Below are positions 18,023 to 27,168 of a DNA stretch of 64,000 bases, one piece after another. This stretch comes from DYRB01 sp963845265 (GTDB lineage: Bacteria; Pseudomonadota; Gammaproteobacteria; Chromatiales; Chromatiaceae). Location of the stretch: positions 124,001 to 188,000 of the forward strand of contig CAWJRN010000005.1 of NCBI GenBank assembly GCA_963845265.1, read 5' to 3'. The notes below the pieces were generated by a model, which saw only the letters and a program-made list of their open reading frames with translations, did not search any database and was not told the origin of the DNA. Numbering within the stretch: the stretch's first letter is position 1; every line of letters begins with the position of its first letter. The position numbers and the translations under genes are program-made.

Positions 18023-19471
18023 ATGCCAAGACGCACCAAGATCGTAGCCACCCTGGGTCCGGCCACGGACGACATCCGGGTGATGGACGCCATGCTCGCC
18101 GCCGGCGTGGATGTCGTCCGCCTCAACCTCTCCCACGACACCCACGAGCGCCACCGTGAGCGCGTCACCCGGATGCGCGAGCGCGCTGTCGCGGCGGGCA
18201 ACAACCGCCAGGTTGCCGTCCTTATGGACCTCCAGGGGCCCAAGATCCGCATCGGCAAGTTCAATGCAAGCCCAATCCTGCTCGGGGTCGGCGACGCCTT
18301 CGCCATCGACGCGGATTGCCCGCTGGACACCGGCGACCAGACGCGGGTCGGCACGACGTATCCCGAGCTGGTCCAAGACGTCAGTCCCGGCAACACCCTG
18401 CTGCTGGACGACGGTGCCATCGAGCTCCTGGTGGATACCGTCGACGGCGGCCGCATCGACTGCACCGTGGTGGTCGGTGGCAAGCTGTCCAACAACAAGG
18501 GCATCAACAAGAAGGGCGGTGGCCTCTCTGCCCCGGCCCTGACCGACAAGGACAAGGAAGACATCCTGTTCGCCGCCGAGATCGAGGCCGACTACCTTGC
18601 AGTCTCCTTCGTGCGCTGCGGAGACGACATCCGCCTCGCCCGCGAGTTGTTCTATGCCGCCGGCGGCAAAGGCGGCATCGTCGCCAAAATTGAGCGGGCC
18701 GAAGCCCTGCTGTCGGTGGACGACATCATTGAAGCGTCGGACATCATCATGGTCGCCCGCGGCGACCTGGGAGTCGAGATCGGCGACGCCGAGCTGCCGG
18801 CAGTGCAGAAGCGCCTCATCCACCGGGCACGAGACCTCAACGCCGTGGTCATCACCGCGACGCAGATGATGCAGTCCATGATCGAGAACCCCATCCCCAC
18901 CCGGGCCGAGGTCTTCGACGTGGCCAATGCCGTGCTGGACGGCACTGATGCGGTCATGCTCTCCGCCGAGTCCTCTGTGGGGCGCTATCCGGCCAAGGTG
19001 GTCGAGGCCCTCGACCGGATCTGCGTGGAGGCAGAAAAACACGTCACCCGATCCGGGCACCGGCTCAACACGGTCTTCGGCCGGGTGGACGAGGCCATCG
19101 CCATGTCCGCCATGTACACCGCCAACCACCTGGGTGTGAAGGCCATTGCGGCCCTCACCGAGACCGGCTCGACGGTCAAGTGGATGTCGCGCATCAGCTC
19201 CGGCATCCCCATCTACGCCATGAGCCGTATCCCAGAGACCCGCCGAAGGGTACGTCTTTTCCGCGGCGTCTATCCGGTAGCATTCGACGTAGCGAGCACC
19301 GATATTCACGAGATCAACCAGGAGGTGATCGAGGAGCTGCTGGAGCGCGGTACGGTCAAAGACGGCGATCTGGTCATCATCACCAAGGGCGACCGCTCCG
19401 CCGTGGAAGGCCAAACCAATATCATGAAAATCATGCGGGTCGGGGAGCACAGAGTCGTCAACGACGACTAG
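18023..19471 (+). CDS. pyk: Pyruvate kinase
   Basis: Pyruvate kinase makes ATP and pyruvate from phosphoenolpyruvate. The 482-aa protein opens MPRRTKIVATLGPATDD and contains VDVVRLNLSHDTHERH, LMDLQGPKIRIGKF, AKIERAEALLSVDDIIEASD, IMVARGDLGVEIGDAELP and ITATQMMQSMIENPIPTRAE (the family signature). Length and order of the A, B and C domains look complete. It lies between pgk and fba, 136 nt and 55 nt away respectively. The type (PykA or PykF) was not decided. Confidence 0.97.
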   Translation: MPRRTKIVATLGPATDDIRVMDAMLAAGVDVVRLNLSHDTHERHRERVTRMRERAVAAGNNRQVAVLMDLQGPKIRIGKFNASPILLGVGDAFAIDADCPLDTGDQTRVGTTYPELVQDVSPGNTLLLDDGAIELLVDTVDGGRIDCTVVVGGKLSNNKGINKKGGGLSAPALTDKDKEDILFAAEIEADYLAVSFVRCGDDIRLARELFYAAGGKGGIVAKIERAEALLSVDDIIEASDIIMVARGDLGVEIGDAELPAVQKRLIHRARDLNAVVITATQMMQSMIENPIPTRAEVFDVANAVLDGTDAVMLSAESSVGRYPAKVVEALDRICVEAEKHVTRSGHRLNTVFGRVDEAIAMSAMYTANHLGVKAIAALTETGSTVKWMSRISSGIPIYAMSRIPETRRRVRLFRGVYPVAFDVASTDIHEINQEVIEELLERGTVKDGDLVIITKGDRSAVEGQTNIMKIMRVGEHRVVNDD

Positions 19472-19526
19472 CCCCCCTACCCACCCTGCCAACCCTGTCC
19501 CGAGAGTCGATACGAGGAGATACACC

Positions 19527-20591
19527 ATGGCCCTGATTTCCCTGCGCCAGATGCTGGATCACGCCGCCGAGCACGGCTACGGCGTCCCCGCCTTCAACGT
19601 CAACAACCTGGAGCAGATGCGCGCCATTATGGAGGCCGCCGACGAGACCGACTCGCCGGTCATCGTCCAGGCATCCGCTGGTGCCCGCAAGTATGCCGGT
19701 GCCCCCTTCCTGCGCCACCTGATCCTGGCCGCCATCGAAGAGTGGCCGCACATCCCCGTGTGCATGCACCAGGATCACGGCACCTCCGCCGCCGTCTGCC
19801 AGCGCTCCATCCAGCTCGGCTTCAGCTCCGTCATGATGGACGGCTCCCTGGGCGAGGACGGCAAGACCCCGGCCTCTTACGAGTACAACGTCGACGTCAC
19901 CCGTCGCGTGGTGGAGATGTCCCACTCCTGCGGCGTCTCCGTCGAGGGCGAGCTGGGCTGCCTGGGCTCCCTTGAGACCGGCATGGCCGGCGAAGAGGAC
20001 GGCATCGGTGCCGAGGGCGTGCTCGACCACAGCCAGCTGCTGACCGACCCTGAAGAGGCCGCCGATTTCGTGCGCAAGACCGGCGTGGACGCCCTGGCCA
20101 TCGCCATCGGCACCTCCCACGGCGCCTACAAGTTCACCCGTCCACCCACCGGCGACATCCTGGCCATCGAACGCATCAAGCAGATCAACGCCCGCATCCC
20201 CAATACCCATTTGGTGATGCACGGCTCCTCGTCGGTCCCGCAGGATTGGCTGGCCATCATCAACCAGTACGGCGGCGCCATGGGCGAGACCTACGGCGTG
20301 CCCGTCGAAGAGATTGTCGAGGGCATCAAGCACGGTGTGCGCAAGGTCAACATCGACACCGATCTGCGCATGTCCTCCACCGGTGCCATCCGCAAGTTCC
20401 TGGCGGACAACCCCAAGGAGTTCGATCCCCGCAAGTACTTTATCGCCGCCACCAAGGCCATGAAGGGCATCGTCAAGGATCGCTACGAGGCCTTCGGCAC
20501 CGCCGGCAATGCCAGCAAGATCAAGGCCCTGTCCCTGGAAGTCATGACCGCCCGCTACGCCAAGGGCGAGCTCGACCCCAAAGTCAACTGA
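19527..20591 (+). CDS. fba: Class II fructose-bisphosphate aldolase (Calvin type)
   Basis: This zinc aldolase joins triose phosphates into fructose-1,6-bisphosphate. The 354-aa protein starts MALISLRQMLDHAAEHGYGV followed by PAFNVNNLEQMRAIMEAA. It has HQDHGTSAAVCQRSIQLGF, SVMMDGSLGEDGKTPASYEY, GELGCLGSLETG, AIAIGTSHGAYKFTRPP and VMHGSSSVPQ. These blocks match the 'Calvin cycle subtype' (CbbA-like). GAGGAG precedes the ATG. A strong terminator 30 nt downstream closes the tkt-gap-pgk-pyk-fba block. Confidence 0.97.
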   Translation: MALISLRQMLDHAAEHGYGVPAFNVNNLEQMRAIMEAADETDSPVIVQASAGARKYAGAPFLRHLILAAIEEWPHIPVCMHQDHGTSAAVCQRSIQLGFSSVMMDGSLGEDGKTPASYEYNVDVTRRVVEMSHSCGVSVEGELGCLGSLETGMAGEEDGIGAEGVLDHSQLLTDPEEAADFVRKTGVDALAIAIGTSHGAYKFTRPPTGDILAIERIKQINARIPNTHLVMHGSSSVPQDWLAIINQYGGAMGETYGVPVEEIVEGIKHGVRKVNIDTDLRMSSTGAIRKFLADNPKEFDPRKYFIAATKAMKGIVKDRYEAFGTAGNASKIKALSLEVMTARYAKGELDPKVN

Positions 20592-20620
20592 GCCTGTTCG
20601 GCTAACGCCGAAGAGTAGAA

Positions 20621-20646
20621 AGGGCGCCTTCGGGCGCCCTTTTTCT
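20621..20646 (+). terminator. Terminator after fba
   Basis: Perfect 8-bp stem AGGGCGCC / GGCGCCCT with a TTCG tetraloop, followed by a T-rich tract. It closes the carbon-metabolism block. Confidence 0.92.
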
Positions 20647-20678
20647 TTGTGCCAATCATTGGCTTCCTAAAATCGCAA

Positions 20679-21035
20679 TCAGGCCGTTTCGATCACGCAT
20701 GCTTGGGGTCTTTCATAGGCGGTGACCCCCTCGCGCAGCGACCGCCCAATCACGTGGTTCCGGGAGTCGCGCCAAGCATCTACCTCAGCGGGCGTGTAGA
20801 GCAATATGTCCACGGGAATGCGCACTCCACCCAGGGCGCGCCGTATTCGCCTCAAGGCTTCCTGCCGACTATGCGCAGCCGTGAAGGGCGCGCCCGCGAC
20901 CACCAGCAAGTCCAGATCCGACCCCGGCCGCTCGTCCCCCCGGGCGCGAGACCCGAACAGGACGATACGCTCCGGTTCGACGGCAGCGACTGTGGCATCA
21001 ACGATCTCGCGGACGATTGGGTTTAGTTGCGCCAT
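20679..21035 (-). CDS. Minimal nucleotidyltransferase (MNT-type)
   Basis: A 118-aa protein with the polymerase-beta-like signature IVLFGSRARGDERPGSDLDL, including GSRARG and the D-x-D metal pair, and a third acidic strand PVDILLYTP. Such MNT proteins usually pair with a HEPN toxin, which they neutralise by nucleotide transfer. No HEPN-like gene is seen next to it here, so it may be an orphan or act on another target. A 12-bp inverted repeat covers its ribosome site and start codon. It sits at the edge of a small accessory patch between fba and the FemAB-like gene. Confidence 0.85.
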   Translation of the reverse strand: MAQLNPIVREIVDATVAAVEPERIVLFGSRARGDERPGSDLDLLVVAGAPFTAAHSRQEALRRIRRALGGVRIPVDILLYTPAEVDAWRDSRNHVIGRSLREGVTAYERPQACVIETA

Positions 21036-21095
21036 ACATGGACTCCTGAGGTTTGAGGTGCGCCGCCGCCAATTCTGGAGCGCGAGTCCATGTAT
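21034..21095 (-). promoter_or_regulatory. 12-bp inverted repeat covering the start of the MNT gene
   Basis: ATACATGGACTC at 21034-21045 and GAGTCCATGTAT at 21084-21095 are perfect reverse complements 38 nt apart. In the minus-strand transcript the second arm overlaps the Shine-Dalgarno (AGGAG) and reaches into the ATG. A hairpin would therefore hide the start, or the dyad could be a protein-binding site. Confidence 0.6.
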
Positions 21096-21191
21096 CTCAT
21101 GCCATGGGCAACCTCCACGGTATCGCCAGCGGGGGCCCGTCCCCGCGCAACCCCTCAGATACTAGCGCTTGTGCCAGGAGGATGCATGACC

Positions 21192-23739
21192 CTAGCCGAT
21201 GGCGCGGCGGTGCAGCAGCGTCTTGAGGGCGGGGTAGCGATCGGCGGCGCCGAGACGCTGGTCGTCCGCGTCCAACAGATCGCCAGCGGCGGGCACCAGG
21301 TAGGCGGGCAGCGCCACGGCGCCGTTCTCTACCCAGAGGTTCAGCGCCCAGAGCGCCTGGTCGGCCCGATGCTGAGCGGTCCCCGTGTCGCCCGAGGCCG
21401 CCGCGCAGCGCCAACCGACCCAGTAGGCAAGGGCCGCCGGCTGCGGCAGGGCCCGGGGACGGTTGATCAAGGTTGTTTCGATGGTGTCGCAGGCCCGGTT
21501 GGCTTGGATCGCCGCCGCTTCGGGATCGCCGAGGTCCAGCAGGGACCAGGCGTGAATCGCCAAGGTCCAGCACAGCTCCCCTTGCAATGCGGCCGAGCGG
21601 CCGCCGGGCTGCTGCGCCATAAGATCCAGAGCCTCTGTCACGGAGCCTTGCGCCGGCAATTCTCGGCCGAGCTGCATGAGTAGCAGTGCAAGGTTGCCGA
21701 GGTTGCGTGCGAGATCCGCACCGAAACGATCCGGCCGTGACGCCGCCAAGTGACGAAGGATCTCGACGCCCTCCGTCGCATGATCCAGGGCTTCGTCGAA
21801 CCGACCCAAATTGCTCAGGTACACCCCGAGGTTAAGGAGCGACGCAGCCAGGTCGGCAGCAAATGCGTCAGGCCGTGCTTCCGCCAGGCGGCGATAGATC
21901 TGGTGCGCCTCCTCGCCATGGGTAAGAGCCTCGTCGAATTGGCCGCTGTCGCTTAGGCAGTAAGCAACAGTGCCAAGAGACATTGCGACATCGGCGGTAA
22001 AGGCGTCGGGGCGCGTCTCCGCCAGGCCCCGGCGAATTTGGAGCGCATGAGCGGCGTTGGCCAGGGCCTCCGCGAATCGACCATAGGCGCTCAGCCAGTT
22101 GCTGACGTTTTGCAGGGACCCTGCCAGCTTCACAGCCGAGGCGTCGTCGCCGTTGACTGCCAAGCGGCGGTGAATTTGCAGGCCCTCTTCGGCGTAAACC
22201 AGGGCCTCGTCGAATCGACCGACCTCGGCTAGACGGTTGCCCGTGTTGCCAAGTGAAATCGCGAGGACACCGGCGAAGCGGTCTGGTCGTGCTCTCGCCA
22301 CGTGGCGATGGATACGGAGCGCCTGCTGCGAATGCTTAAGTGCCTCCTCGTGGCACCCAAGCTCAGACAGAATGTTCCCAAGGTGGGCCAACGCAATACC
22401 GACATTCGCCTCTGACCCAAGGTTGCCTCCGCGCTCAAGTCCGCGGTCGATGGCCAGGGCCTCTTGGAATACATCACGGGCGTCTTCCAGGCGACCGAGG
22501 CGATGCAGGCGCTGGCCGTAGTTATCGAGACGCTGCGACAGCCGCGCCCTGTGGGCAGGTTTCTTCAGGACGTGGCCGGCCACGGGCCGCACGGCTGCCA
22601 CGCGCTCTCGGGTAACCACCTCCGCCAGTTCCAGTAGGGCGACCGTTTGCTCCGGCAGGCGCGAATGAAGCCGATCGCACAGCACTCGGCGCACTGGCGG
22701 TGGCGCGACGTCCAGGACCTCCGCCAACACACGGCCGCAGGGATCACCGCTCTTGACAGCGACCTCGACCGCTGCCTCGGCACAGGCCCCGAGGCGCCGT
22801 TCGAGCCCCCGTCGCAGCCAGAGGTCCCCGCCCTCGCTGTGCTGGGCGAGCCGGGTCAGCACAGCGAGGGCAGCCATGCGGGTCGCGCCGTCCGCACCCT
22901 CGCCCAGGGCCAGGTCCAGGAGCTCGTCGTCTCTTGCCAGTTCCCGGGCGACCAGGCGCTCGCCCAGGATGTCCGGCCTCAGGGCGTCGATGCCGCCCTC
23001 CAGGGGATAGAAGGCCCGGGCCAGAACCTGGATGGCATCTCGGGTCTCCTGGTCCGAGCCGCGCAAGGCCGCGGCCCCATCGATCCGCCGCCGTGCCAGG
23101 GCGGCGGTGCGGGCGCCATCGGTGAGGGTGATGAGCGCCAGGACCTGTTCGAGACCCCGTTGGGCGGTCTGCGGCAGTCCGGCGCCGTCGATGGCCTGGC
23201 GCCAATAGCGGGCCTCCCGCCGCAGGGTGGCGTCCAGCAGGCCGGCGGCGGTCTCCGGGCGCTGCCCGGACAGGGCGGCCAGTGCGGCTAGATGGATGAA
23301 GAGGACCTGCCCGAAGTGCTCGGCGCTCAGGTCCGGGGGCGCGGGCGGGGTCGAACTCCTTGTGGCCGGGGCTAGGACCGATGGGGATCAGATTCACGTG
23401 ATGCTTGGCAGCATCGTCGACGTCCTTCTCGTCGGCGTCCAGCACAATGCAGCAGACCTTGATCTGCAGGCCCAGAGCTAGGCCGAGATGCTTGGCGAAG
23501 TCGGTGTTGAATGCGTTGATGCCGCCGAACTTCGGTCCCCAGGCATTGCTGATCAGATAAAGGGCGCTCACCCGGTCGCTGTCCCCGTCAAGGTAGTCCT
23601 GCTGCGGATCATAACCGAAAGGGAATAGGTCACTGGCGCCGTCAGTTCCGTTTCCCTGCACGGATACCCCTTCAGTTCGCGAACTGCTTGGCACCCGGAC
23701 CGATGCGGTCCTATCTCGATGCGGCGCTATGATCCTCAA
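21192..23739 (-). pseudogene. Decayed STAND-type gene: N-terminal domain joined to C-terminal TPR arm
   Basis: Two pieces in different frames are abutted. The 5' piece (23739 to about 23345) includes VSALYLISNAWGPKFGGINA and VCCIVLDADEKDVDDAAKHH, resembling the Rossmann-like N-terminal domain seen in front of some STAND proteins (similar to a glycosyltransferase-B half). The 3' piece (about 23333 to 21192) begins DLSAEHFGQVLFIHLAALAA and reads about 713 codons, including at least four 46-residue TPR repeats (GRFDEALVYAEEGLQIHRRL and relatives). The NACHT-like ATPase core with Walker motifs that should lie between is missing. The simplest reading is an internal deletion plus frameshift of a large NLR-like defence or signalling protein. 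The TPR arm could still be translated from an internal start (TTG at 23066). Confidence 0.65.
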
Positions 23740-23819
23740 CTCTGCCTAGAACGCGGTTGCCCAGTCCTTCGTCGATGAACTTTCTGGCCCCCGAGCCTGC
23801 GTCACGGCCGGGAGTTCCC

Positions 23820-24995
23820 TCAGCGAATCGTCTCCACCTGAGTCGCCGCCAGCGACCTCCAGCCGACGATATCGACATCGCCGCGCTGCTGGGTGTCCTC
23901 GCCGCCGTAGATCAGGCGGGGGCGGGACGATGTTTGGCCGGCGATGCCTTGCCACTTCGTCAGCCCGGACAAAGCATCCCGGCTGACGGTCGCGCCCGAC
24001 TTGACCTCGACGGGCAGAAGCTCTCCGCCCTGTTCGATCAGCAAGTCAACCTCATGACCCGAACGGTCCCGCCAGAAGCTCAGATTGGAGGGGCGGGCCG
24101 TATTCAGACGCATCTTGAGGTACTCGGCCACGACCCAGGTCTCAAACAGGGCCCCGCGCAGTGGATGCGTATTCAACTGCTGGGCGCTCTCAATGCCCAG
24201 CAGCCAAGCCGCAAGGCCGGTGTCAAGGAAATAGAGCTTGGGAGTCTTGACCAACCGTTTATTGAAATTGCGGTGATGTGGCGGCAAACGATGGATGATG
24301 TAGCTGGCCTCAAGCACCGAGATCCAGTCACGCACAGTATTGTGACTGACTCCGGCCTCGTCGCCGAGGGCACTGAGATTGAGCAGTTGCGCGGTCCGCC
24401 CCGCGCACAGGCGCAAGAAGCGCTGGAATTGACCCAGATCACGGACGTTGATCAGCTGTCTGACATCGCGCTCCAGATAGGTCTGAACATAGTTCCCATA
24501 CCAGATACCGGGATCGAGTTGCCGGTCGAAGATGGGCGGGTAGCTTCCCGTCATGAGCGCGTCGTCCAGCGAGGCCGGCAGGAGACCGACCCGCATCAGC
24601 TCACCCGAGGTAAAGGGCAGCAGACTCAGCAGGGCAACGCGACCGGCGAGGCTTTGCGTGATCCCGGACAACAGGCCAAACTGCTGCGACCCGGTCAGTA
24701 CGAAGTGCCCCGGACGCTGCTGTTGGTCGACGACACCCTGCAACCAGGCGAACAGGTCCGGACAACGCTGTACCTCGTCGATGACCGCGCCGTCGGCGTA
24801 CTTGTTCAAGAATCCTTGCGGATCGGCCGCGGCGAACTCGCGTTGCGCCGGATTCTCCAGGGTGACATAGGGATGAGCATCAAAAATCGCCCGGGCGAGC
24901 GTGGTCTTCCCAGACTGCCTCGGTCCGGTGATGGCCAGAACGGGATAACCCTTAGCAAGCCCGCGCAGGGTGTTTTCGGCGTCTCGTGGGATCAT
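23820..24995 (-). CDS. AAA ATPase with DUF4143 (AAA_14 family)
   Basis: A 391-aa protein. The N-terminal P-loop domain has Walker A GPRQSGKTTLARAIFD and Walker B GAVIDEVQRCPDLF. A central winged-helix-like part reads LLNLSALGDEAGVSHNTVRD. The C-terminal DUF4143 part contains HEVDLLIEQGGELLPVEVKS, a PD-(D/E)xK nuclease-like pattern. Such proteins are widespread in bacteria, very often horizontally moved, and their biochemical role is not settled. It lies next to the decayed STAND gene in the accessory patch. Confidence 0.88.
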   Translation of the reverse strand: MIPRDAENTLRGLAKGYPVLAITGPRQSGKTTLARAIFDAHPYVTLENPAQREFAAADPQGFLNKYADGAVIDEVQRCPDLFAWLQGVVDQQQRPGHFVLTGSQQFGLLSGITQSLAGRVALLSLLPFTSGELMRVGLLPASLDDALMTGSYPPIFDRQLDPGIWYGNYVQTYLERDVRQLINVRDLGQFQRFLRLCAGRTAQLLNLSALGDEAGVSHNTVRDWISVLEASYIIHRLPPHHRNFNKRLVKTPKLYFLDTGLAAWLLGIESAQQLNTHPLRGALFETWVVAEYLKMRLNTARPSNLSFWRDRSGHEVDLLIEQGGELLPVEVKSGATVSRDALSGLTKWQGIAGQTSSRPRLIYGGEDTQQRGDVDIVGWRSLAATQVETIR

Positions 24996-25226
24996 GCGGC
25001 TGATTGTAAATGCAACTTACGATTAGCACACAGCCAGAAAGCCGCGATGCTCGGGCCACGATGCTCTGCTTCGTCGGCAAAGGGTCTATCTGCATAACCT
25101 GGCGGCAGTCGGTTCGTACCAGAGCACTGTCGCCCGCAAGCCAGACCATGACAATCGATGGTCTTGCCCAGCCCCGACCCGCCCCCAACTTCCCGGGTTC
25201 TACCCAGCGCACCCGCAGCCCAGCCG

Positions 25227-26396
25227 ATGCTCACACTCTCGACGCACAACGTCATCGACGCCATCCCGGCTGCGGAATGGAACCGCCTGGTCGATCTGGA
25301 CGCACCCTTCCTGCGCCACGAATTTTTGGCTGCCCAGGAGCGGCACGGTTGCGTCGGCGAGACCCTGGGCTGGGTGCCCCACCACCTGACCCTGCGTGAT
25401 GAGACCGGGTCCCTGGTCGCCGCAGCCCCCTGCTACCTGAAGTTCAACTCCTATGGGGAGTTCGTCTTCGACTGGTCCTGGGCGGATGCCTATGCCCGCG
25501 CCGGGCGGCGCTACTACCCGAAGCTGGTAGTGGCGTCGCCCTACACCCCGGCCACTGGCGGGCGCATTCTGACCGGCGACAGCCCGCGCCGGGCGGAGTA
25601 TGCCGCCGCCCTGCTACGGGGTGCCTGCGAGGTGGCGCAGCGACTCGGGGTCTCATCCCTGCATTGGTTGTTTACCTCCGAGGAGGAGACCGGCTGGGCG
25701 AAGCAACAGGGCCTGATGCGCCGAATGGGCTGTCAGTTCCACTGGCACAACGCGGGCTATGGGAACTTTGATGACCTGCTGGGGGCCTTCTCGGCCCCCA
25801 AACGCAAGAACGTGAAACGCGAGCGCCGGCGGGTGGCAGAGGCGGGGATCGGCTTTCGCCTGGTGCTCGGCAACGAGGTCAGCCCGCAGGAGTGGGCCCT
25901 CTTCCACCGGCTGTATTGCGACACCTTCGATAAGCGCGGCGGTATCCCGACCCTGTCCCTGCCCTTCTTCGAGGAGATCGGCCAAACCATGGGCGAGCAG
26001 ATGTTGCTGGTATTCGCCTACCAGGGCCCGGACCTGGTCGCCGCCGCCTTCAACCTGTTGGGCAGCCACACCCTCTACGGACGCCACTGGGGCTGTTTCG
26101 CCGACTTCGACAGCCTGCATTTCGAGGCCTGTTATTATCAGGGCCTGGAGTTCTGTATCGCCCGAGGCCTGACTCGTTTCGAACCCGGTGCCCAGGGCGA
26201 GCACAAGATCAGCCGCGGTTTTATGCCGACCCCCACCTGGTCGGCCCACTGGATCGGCGACCCGGGTTTTCGGCAGGGCATTGGACGTTTTCTCGAATTG
26301 GAGACGGAGAGCATGGTGGACTATGTGGCGGAGATGCGGGCACGCAGCCCCTTCCGCGCCGACGGACGCGGCGCGCTGACCCAAGGCGCGGATTAG
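25227..26396 (+). CDS. FemAB/GNAT-like protein (PF04339-type)
   Basis: A 389-aa protein starting MLTLSTHNVIDAIPAAEWNR. It has the conserved blocks PFLRHEFLAAQERHGCVGE, YGEFVFDWSWADAYARAGRR, YYPKLVVASPYTPATGGRIL and FEPGAQGEHKISRGFMPTPT of the 'peptidoglycan biosynthesis/recognition' family related to FemAB and GNAT acyltransferases. Substrate is unknown. The ATG at 25227 fits the family; an in-frame start at 25158 is not conserved. It ends 4 nt before the aat start, a common gene order in gammaproteobacteria, so it may be cotranscribed with aat and bpt. Confidence 0.88.
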   Translation: MLTLSTHNVIDAIPAAEWNRLVDLDAPFLRHEFLAAQERHGCVGETLGWVPHHLTLRDETGSLVAAAPCYLKFNSYGEFVFDWSWADAYARAGRRYYPKLVVASPYTPATGGRILTGDSPRRAEYAAALLRGACEVAQRLGVSSLHWLFTSEEETGWAKQQGLMRRMGCQFHWHNAGYGNFDDLLGAFSAPKRKNVKRERRRVAEAGIGFRLVLGNEVSPQEWALFHRLYCDTFDKRGGIPTLSLPFFEEIGQTMGEQMLLVFAYQGPDLVAAAFNLLGSHTLYGRHWGCFADFDSLHFEACYYQGLEFCIARGLTRFEPGAQGEHKISRGFMPTPTWSAHWIGDPGFRQGIGRFLELETESMVDYVAEMRARSPFRADGRGALTQGAD

Positions 26397-26400
26397 GCCC

Positions 26401-27168
26401 GTGCTCTTCCTGCTCGACCCCAAGGACCCGCGGGCGCCGTTTCCGTCCGTTGCCCTGGCCCAGACCGAGCCCAATGGCCTCTTGGCTGTGGGTGGCGACC
26501 TGCACCCGGAGCGTCTGATCAACGCCTACGCCCATGGCATCTTCCCCTGGTTCAACCCCGGCGACCCCATCCTGTGGTGGAGCCCGGACCCGCGCACCCT
26601 GCTCCTGCCTGAGACGCTGCGTATCTCGCGCAGCCTGCGCAAGACCCTGCGCCGCCGCCGACTGGGGGTGACCATGGACCGTGACTTCGAGGCGGTGATC
26701 CGCGCCTGCTCACAGACGCGCAGCGACGGGGCCGGGACCTGGCTGGTGCCGGAGATGATCGCCGCCTACGGGGCCCTGCATCGGCACGGCTTGGCCCACT
26801 CGGTCGAGGTCTGGGCCGACGGCGAACTGGTGGGTGGACTCTATGGAGTCGGGCTGGGGCGGGTCTTCTACGGGGAGTCCATGTTTTCCCGGGTCAGCGA
26901 CGCCTCCAAGGTCGCCCTGGTCCACCTGTGCCAACAACTGCGCGCATGGGGCTTCGCCGTCATCGACTGCCAGGTGATCTCCGAGCACTTGCTGCGCATG
27001 GGGGCGCAGCAAGTCCCGCGGCAGACCTTCACCGCCTTGTTGGAGCGCTGGTGCCCAGTGCCCGGACGCGAGGGGAACTGGGACGACGGCGAGTTCGTCT
27101 TCCCGCAAGCACCAGACCGGGAGCTGGCCCCGGTGGTCCCGGCTAAACCGATCGAGGTGGCCCAGTGA
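26401..27168 (+). CDS. aat: Leucyl/phenylalanyl-tRNA-protein transferase
   Basis: Aat adds Leu or Phe to proteins with N-terminal Arg or Lys, marking them for ClpAP. The 255-aa protein includes NGLLAVGGDLHPERLINAYA, HGIFPWF, WWSPDPRTLLLPETLRISRS and ESMFSRVSDASKVALVHLCQ, all typical. It starts with GTG 4 nt after the FemAB-like gene and overlaps bpt by 4 nt (ATGA-type junction), so translation is probably coupled. Confidence 0.97.
   Translation: MLFLLDPKDPRAPFPSVALAQTEPNGLLAVGGDLHPERLINAYAHGIFPWFNPGDPILWWSPDPRTLLLPETLRISRSLRKTLRRRRLGVTMDRDFEAVIRACSQTRSDGAGTWLVPEMIAAYGALHRHGLAHSVEVWADGELVGGLYGVGLGRVFYGESMFSRVSDASKVALVHLCQQLRAWGFAVIDCQVISEHLLRMGAQQVPRQTFTALLERWCPVPGREGNWDDGEFVFPQAPDRELAPVVPAKPIEVAQ

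Noticed and set aside
17996..19528. 510-codon minus-strand frame opposite pyk
   Set aside because: Shadow ORF caused by GC-rich third positions; pyk on the plus strand is complete and conserved.
21192..22500. Regular 138-bp periodicity that could suggest a tandem DNA repeat or CRISPR
   Set aside because: The period is that of the 46-residue TPR repeats in protein; the DNA units differ and there are no constant repeats with unique spacers.
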